From positions 62,001 to 126,000 of the forward strand of contig CAIYTH010000053.1 in assembly GCA_903929135.1 (NCBI GenBank): a stretch of DNA of 64,000 nucleotides, read 5' to 3'. Source of the DNA: an uncultured Chlorobiales bacterium (GTDB lineage: Bacteria; Bacteroidota; Chlorobiia; Chlorobiales; Chlorobiaceae). Shown one piece after another: positions 19,283 through 28,322 of this stretch; position 1 is the stretch's first letter; the number at the start of each line of letters is the position of its first letter. The notes beneath the pieces are model-generated. The model made no database searches, was not told the origin of the DNA, and saw only the letters and a list, made by a program, of their open reading frames with translations. A program made the translations under genes and the position numbers.

Positions 19283-21223
19283 TTATTTATAGGAGCGTTG
19301 AGATGGTATCACCGCTTCGAACTGAAGCTCTTCCTTGGTGAGTGCCGGTGCCGAACCGACGCCTTTGTACTCCCAGGCGCCGACAAAGGCAAACTCATCG
19401 TCGTTTCGCAACGCCTCGCCGTCGGGAGTCTGGTACTCCTCGCGGAAATGGCCTCCGCACGACTCCTTTCTCTGGAGGGCATCGCGAACCATGAGCTCGC
19501 CGAGTTCGATGAAATCCTGGACGCGCCATGCCTTCTCCAGCTCGGGATTGTACTCTTTCAGACCGCCCGGAATCCTGACATCGGCTGCGAATTCCGCTTT
19601 CAGCTCCTCGATCAGGCTGAGGGCCTTCTGCAGTCCGGCTTCGTTCCTCGACATGCCGCAATATTCCCACATGATCTTGCCGAGCTTCCGGTGGAAATGG
19701 TCGACCGACTCCTTGCCGCTGCTGTTCTTCAGGCCGGCCAGGCGTTCGCTGACGCTCTTGACCGCCGCTTCGAATTCGGGCAGGCTCGTGGAGATAGGCG
19801 GCGTATGGATCTCGCCCGAAAGGTATCCGGAAATGGTGTAGGGAAGCACGAAATAGCCGTCTGCGAGCCCCTGCATCAGCGCAGAAGCACCGAGGCGGTT
19901 GGCACCGTGATCGGAGAAGTTGCACTCGCCGATCGCATAAAGACCCGGCACGGTCGTCATCAGCTCGTAGTCGACCCAGAGACCGCCCATGGTATAGTGG
20001 ACCGCGGGATAGATCATCATGGGAGTCTTGTAGGGATTGTCCGCAACGATCTGCTCGTACATCTGGAACAGGTTGCCGTAGCGTGCGGCGATGGCTTCGC
20101 GACCAAGGCGGTTGATGGCGTCGCTGAAATCGAGGTAGACGGCAAGTCCGGTGCTGCTCACTCCATAACCGGCATCACATCGTTCCTTGGCCGCCCGGGA
20201 AGCGACGTCCCTCGGCACCAGGTTACCGAATGCCGGGTAACGTCGTTCGAGGTAGTAGTCGCGCTTCGACTCCGGGATATCCTCCGGCTGGATCTTTTTC
20301 TGGCGAAGCTTTTCAACATCCTCCTTGTCGAGCGGAACCCAGATGCGTCCGTCGTTGCGAAGGCTTTCGCTCATGAGGGTCAGCTTCGACTGGAACTCTC
20401 CGTGCACCGGGATGCAGGTCGGATGGATCTGCGTAAAACAGGGGTTTGCAAACAGGGCGCCCTTCTTGTATGCGCTCCAGGCCGGGGTAACGTTTGACCC
20501 CATCGCGTTGGTCGACAGGTAGAATACGTTGCCGTAGCCGCCTGTCGCGAGCACCACTGCATGGGCAGCATGCCGTTCGATCTCGCCGGTCACCAGGTTT
20601 CGTGCGATAACTCCCCTGGCCTTGCCGTCGACGAGCACAACATCGAGGATGTCCCTCCGGTTGTAGAGCTTGACGGCCCCCTCGGCGATCTGGCGGCTCA
20701 GTGCGCTGTAGGCTCCGATGAGCAACTGCTGGCCCGTCTGGCCGCGAGCGTAGAATGTCCTCGACACCTGCGTACCGCCGAATGAGCGGTTGGCCAGCAG
20801 GCCGCCGTACTCGCGGGCGAAAGGAACTCCCTGCGCCACGCAGAGGTCGATGATCTCGGGGCTTATCGATGCAAGCCGGTAGACGTTCGATTCACGTGCC
20901 CGGTAGTCGCCGCCCTTGACCGTGTCATAGAACAGCCGGAACACATTGTCACCGTCGTTCTGATAGTTCTTGGCGGCGTTGATGCCGCCCTGTGCCGCAA
21001 TGCTGTGCGCACGGCGCGGGGTATCCTGGTAGCAGAACGCCTTGACATTGTAGCCGAGCTGACCGAGCGTGGCAGCCGCAGAGGCGCCGGCCAGGCCTGT
21101 CCCGACCACGATGATGTCGAGTTTTCGCTTGTTGTTCGGATTGACCAGCTTGCACCCGGCCTTGTATGAACTCCATTGTTCTGCCAGCGGCACGGTGGGT
21201 GCACCTGCTTTCAGGTTAATCAT
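19283..21223 (-). CDS. sdhA: Succinate dehydrogenase/fumarate reductase flavoprotein subunit
   Basis: 646 residues. The FAD-binding [14 protein letters not shown] lies near residues 42-55, and the histidine for covalent FAD is in [14 protein letters not shown]. The substrate-site histidine and arginine region is represented by [13 protein letters not shown]. The active-site loop includes [18 protein letters not shown]. It interconverts succinate and fumarate. It is the middle gene of sdhC-sdhA-sdhB. Confidence 0.95.
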   Translation of the reverse strand: MINLKAGAPTVPLAEQWSSYKAGCKLVNPNNKRKLDIIVVGTGLAGASAAATLGQLGYNVKAFCYQDTPRRAHSIAAQGGINAAKNYQNDGDNVFRLFYDTVKGGDYRARESNVYRLASISPEIIDLCVAQGVPFAREYGGLLANRSFGGTQVSRTFYARGQTGQQLLIGAYSALSRQIAEGAVKLYNRRDILDVVLVDGKARGVIARNLVTGEIERHAAHAVVLATGGYGNVFYLSTNAMGSNVTPAWSAYKKGALFANPCFTQIHPTCIPVHGEFQSKLTLMSESLRNDGRIWVPLDKEDVEKLRQKKIQPEDIPESKRDYYLERRYPAFGNLVPRDVASRAAKERCDAGYGVSSTGLAVYLDFSDAINRLGREAIAARYGNLFQMYEQIVADNPYKTPMMIYPAVHYTMGGLWVDYELMTTVPGLYAIGECNFSDHGANRLGASALMQGLADGYFVLPYTISGYLSGEIHTPPISTSLPEFEAAVKSVSERLAGLKNSSGKESVDHFHRKLGKIMWEYCGMSRNEAGLQKALSLIEELKAEFAADVRIPGGLKEYNPELEKAWRVQDFIELGELMVRDALQRKESCGGHFREEYQTPDGEALRNDDEFAFVGAWEYKGVGSAPALTKEELQFEAVIPSQRSYK

Positions 21224-21277
21224 GTACGGTGGATGTTTGCGGTGACGTTCATTGAAATCGGTATGCGGTTGACGGCA

Positions 21278-21946
21278 TTACCTGAACAGCATGAACCTGA
21301 CAGGTATGACCATGAACCCGCCGGCTACGATGATGGCATAGAGGATGCTCACGACCTTGATGGTCCCGATATATTTGTTGTGGTTCATGCCGATGGTCTG
21401 GAAGGCGGCCTGCACGGCATGGTTCAGATGGAATCCGAGGAAGAGGAACCCGATCATGTATATGGAGGCGTACCCCTTGTCGGAGAAAAGCAGGAGCGAC
21501 CTGTGATAGAAGTCGTGCCGGTCGATGCCGGCCGGAGGCGCCACCAGGCCGATCTTGACGAAATAGAAATCGATGAAGTGGAGGACGAGGAAAATAAAGA
21601 CGATGATGCCGCTATGGATCATGTACTTCGAGAGCGGGGAGGTTTCGCTCTGGCTCTTGTGCTGGTATCGCACAGGCCGTGAAACCCTGTTGCGGATGGT
21701 AACCAGAACCCCGAAGGCCATGTGCAGCAGGAATCCGCCGAAAAGCACAACCTCGAAGAGCCTGATCACCGGGTTGGTGCCCATGAAGGCCGCCGCCGCC
21801 GAGAATGACTGCCCGCCGTCGTCGGCAAGAAGCAGCAGGTTGATGCCGAGATGAACGAGGAGAAACACAACCAGAAATAATCCGGCCAGGGCCATGATCA
21901 CCTTGCTGGTTATGGATGAAAAACGAGTACGCGCAGTGCTGTCCAT
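21278..21946 (-). CDS. sdhC: Succinate dehydrogenase/fumarate reductase cytochrome b subunit (B-type)
   Basis: 222 residues with five predicted membrane helices, and histidines at the ends of helices (LVHLG, LLHMAFG, LHFIDFYF, FHLNHAVQ) that can ligate two hemes. A single large cytochrome b, as in Bacillus and Wolinella, replaces the SdhC/SdhD pair of proteobacteria. It anchors the complex and exchanges electrons with the menaquinone pool. It is the first gene of the operon, 54 bases before sdhA. Confidence 0.92.
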   Translation of the reverse strand: MDSTARTRFSSITSKVIMALAGLFLVVFLLVHLGINLLLLADDGGQSFSAAAAFMGTNPVIRLFEVVLFGGFLLHMAFGVLVTIRNRVSRPVRYQHKSQSETSPLSKYMIHSGIIVFIFLVLHFIDFYFVKIGLVAPPAGIDRHDFYHRSLLLFSDKGYASIYMIGFLFLGFHLNHAVQAAFQTIGMNHNKYIGTIKVVSILYAIIVAGGFMVIPVRFMLFR

Positions 21947-22159
21947 AATCCTGTTGGTTACGATAGGAAAGAACAGTTCACGCTAGGGCTGAAAAACATG
22001 ACGCAAAGCTAACCCCTCTTCCTGAAACTTCCAAGATAATTCGAATAACGATTGTTTATGAATGCCTGAAAAACCCCTCGCCTGATACCCCGATCCTCAC
22101 CGCATCAGCAGACCGGAGAGCAGGAATCGCGCGGAAAAACAGCGGTGAATAACTCCTGG

Positions 22160-22834
22160 TCACAGGATGGCAACCGCCCTGACAGGTGAGGCATCCGCAC
22201 CGGCGAGCGGAAGAGGAAGCACCGAGATCATAAAGCCGGATGCCGGAAGCAGATCGAGATTGGTCATGTTTTCGACAAGCAGGATCCCCGCCTGGAGAAG
22301 CCTGCGGTGCACCGGATAGTCGTGAGACCCTGGCGGATCGAATGAGGGGCAGTCGAGCCCTACACCCTTGAGCGGCATGCCGGCAAGCAACCCGGCAGCA
22401 TCTTCATCGAGCACGGGATAACCACGATCATATCCTTCCTGCCCCCAGAACCGCGACCAGCCGGTCAGGATCAGCACGAAATCGCTTTTCTCGAACTGAG
22501 GCACGAAACGCTCAAGCGTGCCGCGGCGGATGACGCCGTCGGGGGACTCCAGAGCATCGACGAGCGTTCCCGGGCCGAAAAAGCGGCAGGGCTCGAAACA
22601 CTCCAGAGAAGGGCCCCCTTCGATGATATGGGAGGGCGCATCGAGATGCGTTCCGGTATGCGTCGACAGGCGGATCGTATTCTCGGCATAGCCATCCCCG
22701 GCAACGGTTGCGACGGGATGCAACTCGGGAGCCGGGGTGCCCGGCCATACCGGCATGACCGGCGTTATCGGATGGCTCAGGTCGACAATCCGGAACGGAC
22801 CCGGCAACCCCCTCGCAGACAGGTGCGACGTCAT
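22160..22834 (-). CDS. Cyclase family protein (kynurenine formamidase-like)
   Basis: 224 residues. The metal-binding motif HTGTHLDAPSH is the signature of the cyclase/arylformamidase family, supported by the early DLSHPI and the later LDCPSFD. Members are metal-dependent amide or ester hydrolases. No tryptophan-degradation gene is nearby, so a true kynurenine formamidase role is not supported. The ATG overlaps the stop of the PagL-like gene (ATGA). Confidence 0.85.
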   Translation of the reverse strand: MTSHLSARGLPGPFRIVDLSHPITPVMPVWPGTPAPELHPVATVAGDGYAENTIRLSTHTGTHLDAPSHIIEGGPSLECFEPCRFFGPGTLVDALESPDGVIRRGTLERFVPQFEKSDFVLILTGWSRFWGQEGYDRGYPVLDEDAAGLLAGMPLKGVGLDCPSFDPPGSHDYPVHRRLLQAGILLVENMTNLDLLPASGFMISVLPLPLAGADASPVRAVAIL

Positions 22835-23448
22835 CTGATCGGTACCGAAAGGCCCAGTGTAAGCAGGTTTGAATCGATCCCCTCGTTCGGCTGTCGTAGT
22901 CCGGCGCAGGAGAGATGGCGAAAACGGTAGCCAAGGTTCAATGAAAGCATTTCCGACATGTCGATCCGCGTCCCGATGCCGATCTGGGTCAGGAAATTAA
23001 TGCCGGAACGACCCTGCTCCGGGGTATCTATGCCGAGGTATGCAGGTCCGGAACCGATTTCAGACACCACCGTCACCGATCGCGACAGAGGATGCAGATA
23101 CCGGAGAAAAACATCGAGGCCTGCCTCGACGCCCTTATCCGGCTCTGCGACGGCATTCGCGAACGGCTCGAAAGCAAGCTGTATGGTTCCCTGCCGGGGG
23201 TTCATCCCGAAAACGGAATTGATGTCGAAGCCGAGTCGCACATAGACTGGATATGCCCGGAAGGTACCCTGTTCCCCCCAGGCATAACCCGAGCCGACCG
23301 CGACCTCATCGAGAAAGACCCCCTGCCTCGAAGTCCCGCTCCTGGAGAATGCGGGCGTGGCAGGATGTGGCTGGCCTGCCTGCATCACGATGGGCATCAA
23401 CAGGAGCAGGAGCGTAAACAGCACGATAAACGGTGATGTTGTTTTCAT
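22831..23448 (-). CDS. PagL-like outer membrane acyloxyacyl hydrolase (lipid A 3-O-deacylase family)
   Basis: 205 residues. A strong signal peptide (FIVLFTLLLLLMP) is followed by a beta-rich mature part with alternating hydrophobic residues and a terminal barrel-like strand ending in PIR. The near-C-terminal RHLSCAGLRQPNEGID resembles the PagL active-site segment: H178 and S180 would be the His and Ser of the triad. The acid expected 14 residues after the histidine is Asp192 here, with Glu189 close by. PagL removes the 3-position acyl chain of lipid A. Start ATG 23448 is the one that yields the signal peptide. Confidence 0.72.
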   Translation of the reverse strand: MKTTSPFIVLFTLLLLLMPIVMQAGQPHPATPAFSRSGTSRQGVFLDEVAVGSGYAWGEQGTFRAYPVYVRLGFDINSVFGMNPRQGTIQLAFEPFANAVAEPDKGVEAGLDVFLRYLHPLSRSVTVVSEIGSGPAYLGIDTPEQGRSGINFLTQIGIGTRIDMSEMLSLNLGYRFRHLSCAGLRQPNEGIDSNLLTLGLSVPIR

Positions 23449-23510
23449 TGCAGGATTATCCGATGACCGATGATACAAACACGTCGAAATTGGTGCCGGA
23501 ATACCGGAAG

Positions 23511-24302
23511 CTAAGCCTGAAGAGCACCTGAGGATGCAACCCTCCCGACAACGAACTCCCTGACCGCATCGACGGAACGGAGCCTTTCGCAGTCGCAGAA
23601 TATCTGATGGTCGGTCTTCTCGAACCAGAGGACCGATTTTTGCCCGGATGGGGTTGAAATGGCCTGCATGACGAGCTCGGCACTCTCCGGCATGACGATG
23701 CTTTCCCTCCTTCCGTGGATGACCAGCACAGGGGCGCGGACATCGATCATGACCGGCAGCGTCGCCGTCACCAGATCGAACAGCGAGATGATCGAACGGG
23801 TGGGAGCCCACCTGTAGTTCTGGGGAATGATTGAATTGTGCAGGTCAGCGAAACAGGGGCGGAGGTCCCATCGGGGAACCAGCATGCTGATCAGGTTGGC
23901 CATAAAGTGCCATGGGCGGCCTGGGGCAAGCGGCGAATAAAGCCGGATGGGAGGAGTGGCCAGTACCAGCGAATCAATCAGGTCGGGATAGCGCGCCGCA
24001 AGGTGCAACGCAAGCAGTGAACCCATGCTGTGGCCGATAACGATCAGCCTGCCGTCGCTGCCGGCAAGGGCGCTCATTGCCTGTTCGGCATCTTCGAGCC
24101 AGTCCTGCCAGGTCACACCGCGCAGGTGTTCGGGAGATGCCTGGCCGTGGCCGCGAAGCAGCGGCGCGGAAACTTCGAGACCCGTCTGTCCGAGGGGCTC
24201 GAAAAGCTCACGTACGCTGTCGAGGTTTGCCGTGAAACCGTGAAGAATCAGCACACCTTTCAGGCGCCGACCGCTCCGGTCATCGATTCCCTTGATCGTC
24301 AT
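23511..24302 (-). CDS. Alpha/beta hydrolase (carboxylesterase/monoacylglycerol lipase type)
   Basis: 263 residues. The oxyanion-hole HGF (LILHGFTAN) lies near residue 21, the nucleophile elbow IGHSMGS near 90-95, and a late TDHQIF supplies the catalytic histidine. It resembles the Est30-like carboxylesterases. Substrate unknown. It leads a three-gene unit with the PagL-like and cyclase genes, 62 bases upstream of the former. Confidence 0.85.
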   Translation of the reverse strand: MTIKGIDDRSGRRLKGVLILHGFTANLDSVRELFEPLGQTGLEVSAPLLRGHGQASPEHLRGVTWQDWLEDAEQAMSALAGSDGRLIVIGHSMGSLLALHLAARYPDLIDSLVLATPPIRLYSPLAPGRPWHFMANLISMLVPRWDLRPCFADLHNSIIPQNYRWAPTRSIISLFDLVTATLPVMIDVRAPVLVIHGRRESIVMPESAELVMQAISTPSGQKSVLWFEKTDHQIFCDCERLRSVDAVREFVVGRVASSGALQA

Positions 24303-24498
24303 TCAGGACACATGCGGTTGTTGCCAGATAAGATAGTCGCCAAACTGCCGCAACCCTTCTTCCGGTAATTGAAAGGATGAACTGCAAATATACAAGGGGC
24401 ACATGAAAATTCTCTTAAATTGGCTATTTTTTCGGAAATGAACCTCCCCGGAAAGCACGGCGGCCTTCGTCGGCGCCGGTGCACCGGAAGCGCTCCAG

Positions 24499-25026
24499 AT
24501 GCATGACTACCCAATGACGACCAGAACATTCATTGTCGCGCTCTTTGCGCTCCTTCTCCTCGGCCTGGGGGCCTGCTCGACCTCGAGGGGGCCGGTCTCC
24601 TCCAGAAGCACGAAGGGTCTCTCCCCTGAAGAGGCTTACCGCCTCGGAAAACTCAAGAACGAACCTTACGTCATCAGGGGAAAGGTCTATGTGCCGATGA
24701 GCTTCGACCAGGTCTACTCCTACGAGGAGACCGGCATTGCCTCGTGGTACGGCCAGGAGACCCTCGACCAGCATAACGGCCAGGCGACCGCGTATGGCGA
24801 AGTCTTCGATCCCGGCCTGCCGAGCGCTGCCCATAAATACCTCCCGCTCCCCATGCTTGTCAGGGTCACCAACATCGAGACCAACGACTCGATCGTGGTC
24901 AGGGTCAACGACCGAGGCCCCTTCGTGGACGATCGGGTCATCGACCTCAGTGCCGAAGCGGCCAAACGGCTTGGATTCTACAATAAAGGAACTGCACGCG
25001 TCAGGATCGAATCGGTCTTTCACTGA
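24499..25026 (+). CDS. rlpA: RlpA-like septal ring lipoprotein
   Basis: 175 residues. The lipobox LGLGACS gives a predicted lipid anchor. The double-psi beta-barrel domain covers about residues 75-175 with GIASWYGQ and VVRVNDRGPF, which includes the catalytic aspartate. RlpA proteins cleave or bind peptidoglycan strands lacking stem peptides. The C-terminal SPOR domain of the E. coli protein is absent. A second in-frame ATG lies at 24514. Confidence 0.88.
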   Translation: MHDYPMTTRTFIVALFALLLLGLGACSTSRGPVSSRSTKGLSPEEAYRLGKLKNEPYVIRGKVYVPMSFDQVYSYEETGIASWYGQETLDQHNGQATAYGEVFDPGLPSAAHKYLPLPMLVRVTNIETNDSIVVRVNDRGPFVDDRVIDLSAEAAKRLGFYNKGTARVRIESVFH

Positions 25027-25043
25027 CACCTCCCGCCGGACAT

Positions 25044-25073
25044 AAAAAAAGGGAAGCCGGTTCACGGCTTCCC
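25044..25073 (-). terminator. Rho-independent terminator of the dhs-like/tal unit
   Basis: GGGAAGCC (25051-25058) and GGCTTCCC (25066-25073) form an 8-bp stem with a 7-base loop. Seven As at 25044-25050 become a U-tract on minus-strand transcripts. It sits 27 bases after the tal stop and just after the convergent rlpA gene. Confidence 0.9.
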
Positions 25074-25100
25074 TGAAAGGTACGGTCTGCTGCTGTCGAG

Positions 25101-25769
25101 CTATTTCCGCATGACGGCCGCGTCTTCCATGAACTTCTTCAGGCCAGAGTCGGTGAGCGGATGGTTGACGAGCTGGCGAATGACCGAATAGGGTATGGTT
25201 GCGATATCGGCGCCGATCATCGAAGCCTCGATGACGTGCTGCGGATGGCGGACGCTGGCCACGATCACCTCGGTCAGGTAACCGTAGTTGTCGTACATGG
25301 TCACGATCTGCTCGACAAGAGCCATGCCGTCGGTGCTGATGTCGTCCAGCCTGCCGACGAACGGGCTGACGAAGTCCGCGCCTGCCTTGGCGGCGAGCAG
25401 CGCCTGGTTCAGCGTGAAAACGAGAGTGGCGTTGGTCTTGATGCCCTGCCGGGAAAAATGCCTGATGGCCTTGAGCCCGTCGATCGTCAGGGGGCACTTG
25501 ACGACCACGTTTTCGTGGATCGCGGCAAGATCTTCGCCCTGGGCGATCATCTCTTCCGATTTGAGCGTGGTGACTTCGGCGCTGACCGGACCGTCGACGA
25601 TGGAGCAGATCTTCGCGATATGCTCCTTGAAGTCGCTGTAGGTGAAGTTTGCCGGGTCCTTGACGATTTTTGCGATCAGCGAAGGGTTGGTCGTGACGCC
25701 ATCTAGCACACCGAGCTCTTCGGCAGCACGTATTTCGTCGAGACTTGCCGTATCGATAAAGAATTTCAT
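25101..25769 (-). CDS. tal: Transaldolase (small, MipB/fructose-6-phosphate aldolase type)
   Basis: 222 residues, the short transaldolase form. MKFFIDTAS opens the protein, [11 protein letters not shown] follows, and the Schiff-base lysine is in NVVVKCPLT (about residue 91). It transfers a dihydroxyacetone unit in the non-oxidative pentose phosphate pathway. GAGGAGG precedes the ATG. It follows the deoxyhypusine-synthase-like gene by 9 bases and is probably co-transcribed. Confidence 0.92.
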   Translation of the reverse strand: MKFFIDTASLDEIRAAEELGVLDGVTTNPSLIAKIVKDPANFTYSDFKEHIAKICSIVDGPVSAEVTTLKSEEMIAQGEDLAAIHENVVVKCPLTIDGLKAIRHFSRQGIKTNATLVFTLNQALLAAKAGADFVSPFVGRLDDISTDGMALVEQIVTMYDNYGYLTEVIVASVRHPQHVIEASMIGADIATIPYSVIRQLVNHPLTDSGLKKFMEDAAVMRK

Positions 25770-25778
25770 AATGCCTCC

Positions 25779-26828
25779 TCAGGCGGTGACGGTTTTTGCG
25801 TCGAGCAGGGCGTTGAAGTTTCTGGCCTTCCTTCCGGCCCAGTTGCCCTTGTGGTAAGCGTATCCTGCGATGATCGGGAATGCGACGGTGGCTTCAGCGA
25901 AAACCATCTGCTCATAAACCGTATCGACCTTGCCCCAGGAGCTGGCCTCCTTGAGGGTCGAACCGGAAAGCGCGCCGTCGCGCTCGTCGGCTACCGTGAC
26001 CTGTACGGCATAGGTGTGCATCGAGACATCCTCGTAACCGAGCACCTCGGCTGCGACCACGATGTCCTGGGTGAAGTTCTTCGGCACGCCTCCGCCGATC
26101 ATCAGGATGCCGGTCCGGTCGTTTTCGATCTTGATCTTCGTCAGTTCGCGGAAGTCCTTGACCGAGTCGATGGAGACGTGGCGGTCAGGGTTGTGCCACT
26201 GGTGGTGCACCAGGCCGAAACCGGCCGAGCAGTCGGAAAATGCCGGGCAGAAGATCGGCACGCCCTTCTCGTATGCCTTGTAGACGATCGAGTTTTTATC
26301 GAGGCCCTTCGCTTCGATGTAACGGCCCATCTCGACGATGAACTCCCGGGAGGAGTACGCGCCTGGCTGCATCGAGTTGGCGATGATGGCAGTGGTGTCG
26401 TCACAGATGCGAAGGTCGTCCTCGTCGATATAGGTGTCGTAGATACGGTCGATGCTGAGTTCCCTGAGTTCGGCATCGTCTGCGAACTGGCTGCCCTTGT
26501 AGTGCTTGAAGCCGAGCGCTTCGAAGAAGTCCTGGTCGACGATGTTGGCGCCTGTCGAAACGATGGCGTCGACCATATGATTGTCGATCATGTCGATGAT
26601 GACCTGCTTGAGCCCGGCGCTGATGAGCGAACCGGCGAGGGTCAGGATGACGGCGCACTCCTTGTCCTGCTGCATCAGGTCGACGATGGATGCTGCTCGG
26701 GCCAGGTTCCTGGCCTGGAATGCCATGTCGGCCATCTGCTCGACCATCGGAACGACATTATGTTTTTTGATCTCGATATGCCTGATCGGCTCCTTCAGAA
26801 ACTCCCTTTTCTTCGTCTCTTTCTGCAT
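25779..26828 (-). CDS. Deoxyhypusine synthase-like protein
   Basis: 349 residues. Family features are TLAGSLISAGL and IVSTGANIVDQDFFEALG in the N-terminal half, and GGGVPKNF with HTYAVQ near the end. The segment EASSWGKV contains K300, which aligns with the lysine that forms the enzyme-butylamine intermediate in eukaryotic deoxyhypusine synthase. Bacteria lack eIF5A, so the reaction is probably different; related bacterial proteins make homospermidine from putrescine or spermidine. GGAGTCACC precedes the ATG. It forms a transcription unit with tal. Confidence 0.88.
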   Translation of the reverse strand: MQKETKKREFLKEPIRHIEIKKHNVVPMVEQMADMAFQARNLARAASIVDLMQQDKECAVILTLAGSLISAGLKQVIIDMIDNHMVDAIVSTGANIVDQDFFEALGFKHYKGSQFADDAELRELSIDRIYDTYIDEDDLRICDDTTAIIANSMQPGAYSSREFIVEMGRYIEAKGLDKNSIVYKAYEKGVPIFCPAFSDCSAGFGLVHHQWHNPDRHVSIDSVKDFRELTKIKIENDRTGILMIGGGVPKNFTQDIVVAAEVLGYEDVSMHTYAVQVTVADERDGALSGSTLKEASSWGKVDTVYEQMVFAEATVAFPIIAGYAYHKGNWAGRKARNFNALLDAKTVTA

Positions 26829-26886
26829 TGGTGACTCCAGTGGCGTTTTCTTTGCGGATATGCTTTGCGCGGATATAATAAAAAAA

Positions 26887-26988
26887 GGAGAGCAAGCGGA
26901 CTATATCACACACTCACATTGCCGGATGCTGCTTCCTTCCGGACCTGACATGGTTGGGCAAGAGAATGTTGTATAGGACTTGCTCTCC
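26887..26988 (-). ncRNA. ffs: Signal recognition particle RNA, small bacterial type
   Basis: The minus-strand transcript begins GGAGAGCAAG and ends CTTGCTCTCC, closing a long stem. The apical part contains GTCAGGTCCGGAAGGAAGCA, the universally conserved domain IV with its GGAA tetraloop and asymmetric loop that binds Ffh. Length is about 102 bases, without an Alu domain. Seven Ts follow on the minus strand (As at 26880-26886), a built-in terminator. Confidence 0.95.
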
Positions 26989-27194
26989 TAAACGGGTTTT
27001 TTCCTTTGTTTTCATTGGCTGTGCAATTAAAAACAAGTCGTCTAATATAGTGCTCCCGGTATAAAAAACAAAACCGCGCTTTTATCTTTGTGGCAACTGT
27101 TATAACTTCGTAAGCAAGTAAAAGCGCCTCTCAAAAAAACCGCTCCGCAACCCGATTGCTGCATTGGCAGGACTGCCGTCCGCCTTGCATCTCC

Positions 27195-27218
27195 AGCCGT
27201 CGCGACGGTTCTTTTTTT
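27195..27218 (+). terminator. Rho-independent terminator-like hairpin in the trpS upstream region
   Basis: A 12-base palindrome (27197-27208) folds into a short stem with a CGCG loop, extended by a G-U and an A-U pair. Seven Ts follow at 27212-27218. It lies 70 bases before the trpS start and no annotated plus-strand gene precedes it. The 26989-27287 gap otherwise shows only a TATAAC-like element near 27105. Confidence 0.6.
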
Positions 27219-27287
27219 ATGGCGCAAGCAACCTGCCGGCCGTCAACACCCCGGGTGTTTTCAGGCCGGGCCACGAAAAACGGCGAT

Positions 27288-28322
27288 ATGTCGACACAAC
27301 GGATTCTCAGCGGGATGCGGCCGACCGGCCAGCTGCACCTCGGCCACTATACCGGTGCTCTCGAAAACTGGATCGAACAGCAGAACCTGCTCCAGCCTGA
27401 TGGAACTCGCGCCTACGAAACATGCTTCCTGATCGCGGACTACCACAACCTCACCACGTCGCTCGACACGGGCAGCATCTATGCCCATACGATCGACATG
27501 CTGACCGACTGGCTCGCAGCCGGAGTCGATCCCGAAAAGAGCCCGGTTTTCCGTCAGTCGCAGGTCAAGGAACACGCCGAGCTTTTCCTGATCTTCGCAA
27601 ACCTGATCACCACTGCACGCCTCGAACGGAATCCGACGCTTAAGGAGCAGGTACGAGACCTGAACATGGAGTCGATGTCCTACGGGCATCTCGGCTATCC
27701 CGTGCTGCAGGCGGCCGACATCCTCCTCTACAAGGGCAACGTCGTGCCGGTCGGAGAGGACCAGCTCCCGCATGTCGAGATCACGCGTGAGATCTCGAGG
27801 AAGTTCAATGCGCACTTCCCTCACCCCGCGCTGGGCGAGGTCTTCCCGGAGCCGGCTCCGAAAATCACGAAATTCTCGAGGCTGGTCGGCCTGGACGGCA
27901 AGGCTAAAATGTCAAAGTCACTGGGCAATACGATCCTGCTGAGCGATACTCCTGACGAGATCGCCGGCAAGATGCGCAATGCAGTGACCGACACGCAGAA
28001 GGTCAGAAGAAACGATCCCGGCCGACCCGAAGTGTGCACGGTGTTCAGCTACCACCAGAAGTTCTCTTCGGCCGACGCGCTTGCCTCCGTCGAGGCCGGA
28101 TGCCGCTCCGGCGCCCTCGGCTGCGTCGACTGCAAGAAAATGTGCTCCGCTGCGATCTCGGAGGAGCTGGCCCCCATGCTCGACAAACGCCGCCACTACG
28201 AAGCCAGGCCGGAGATGGTCCGCCAGATCCTGCACGAAGGCGAAGCCAGGGCCCGCGTGATCGCACGTCAGACCATGACCGAAGTCCGCGAGGCCATGCA
28301 TCTCGGGGAGGTTCGCGAATGA
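27288..28322 (+). CDS. trpS: Tryptophanyl-tRNA synthetase
   Basis: 344 residues, class I synthetase. The HIGH-type motif is TGQLHLGHYTG (about residues 13-23) and the KMSKS loop is present in full (GKAKMSKSLGN). It charges tRNA-Trp. The start MSTQRILSG was preferred over a much longer open frame, because RILSGMRPTG is the conserved TrpS N-terminus. It overlaps the next gene by ATGA. Confidence 0.96.
   Translation: MSTQRILSGMRPTGQLHLGHYTGALENWIEQQNLLQPDGTRAYETCFLIADYHNLTTSLDTGSIYAHTIDMLTDWLAAGVDPEKSPVFRQSQVKEHAELFLIFANLITTARLERNPTLKEQVRDLNMESMSYGHLGYPVLQAADILLYKGNVVPVGEDQLPHVEITREISRKFNAHFPHPALGEVFPEPAPKITKFSRLVGLDGKAKMSKSLGNTILLSDTPDEIAGKMRNAVTDTQKVRRNDPGRPEVCTVFSYHQKFSSADALASVEAGCRSGALGCVDCKKMCSAAISEELAPMLDKRRHYEARPEMVRQILHEGEARARVIARQTMTEVREAMHLGEVRE

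Noticed and set aside
18410-20497. 695-codon open frame on the plus strand antisense to sdhAB
   Set aside because: It mirrors GC-rich codon usage of the sdh genes, has no ribosome-binding site or recognisable domain, and the sdh reading frames are certain.
27110-27287. T-box riboswitch upstream of trpS
   Set aside because: A terminator-like hairpin exists, but I could not find the conserved T-box sequence or a specifier loop.
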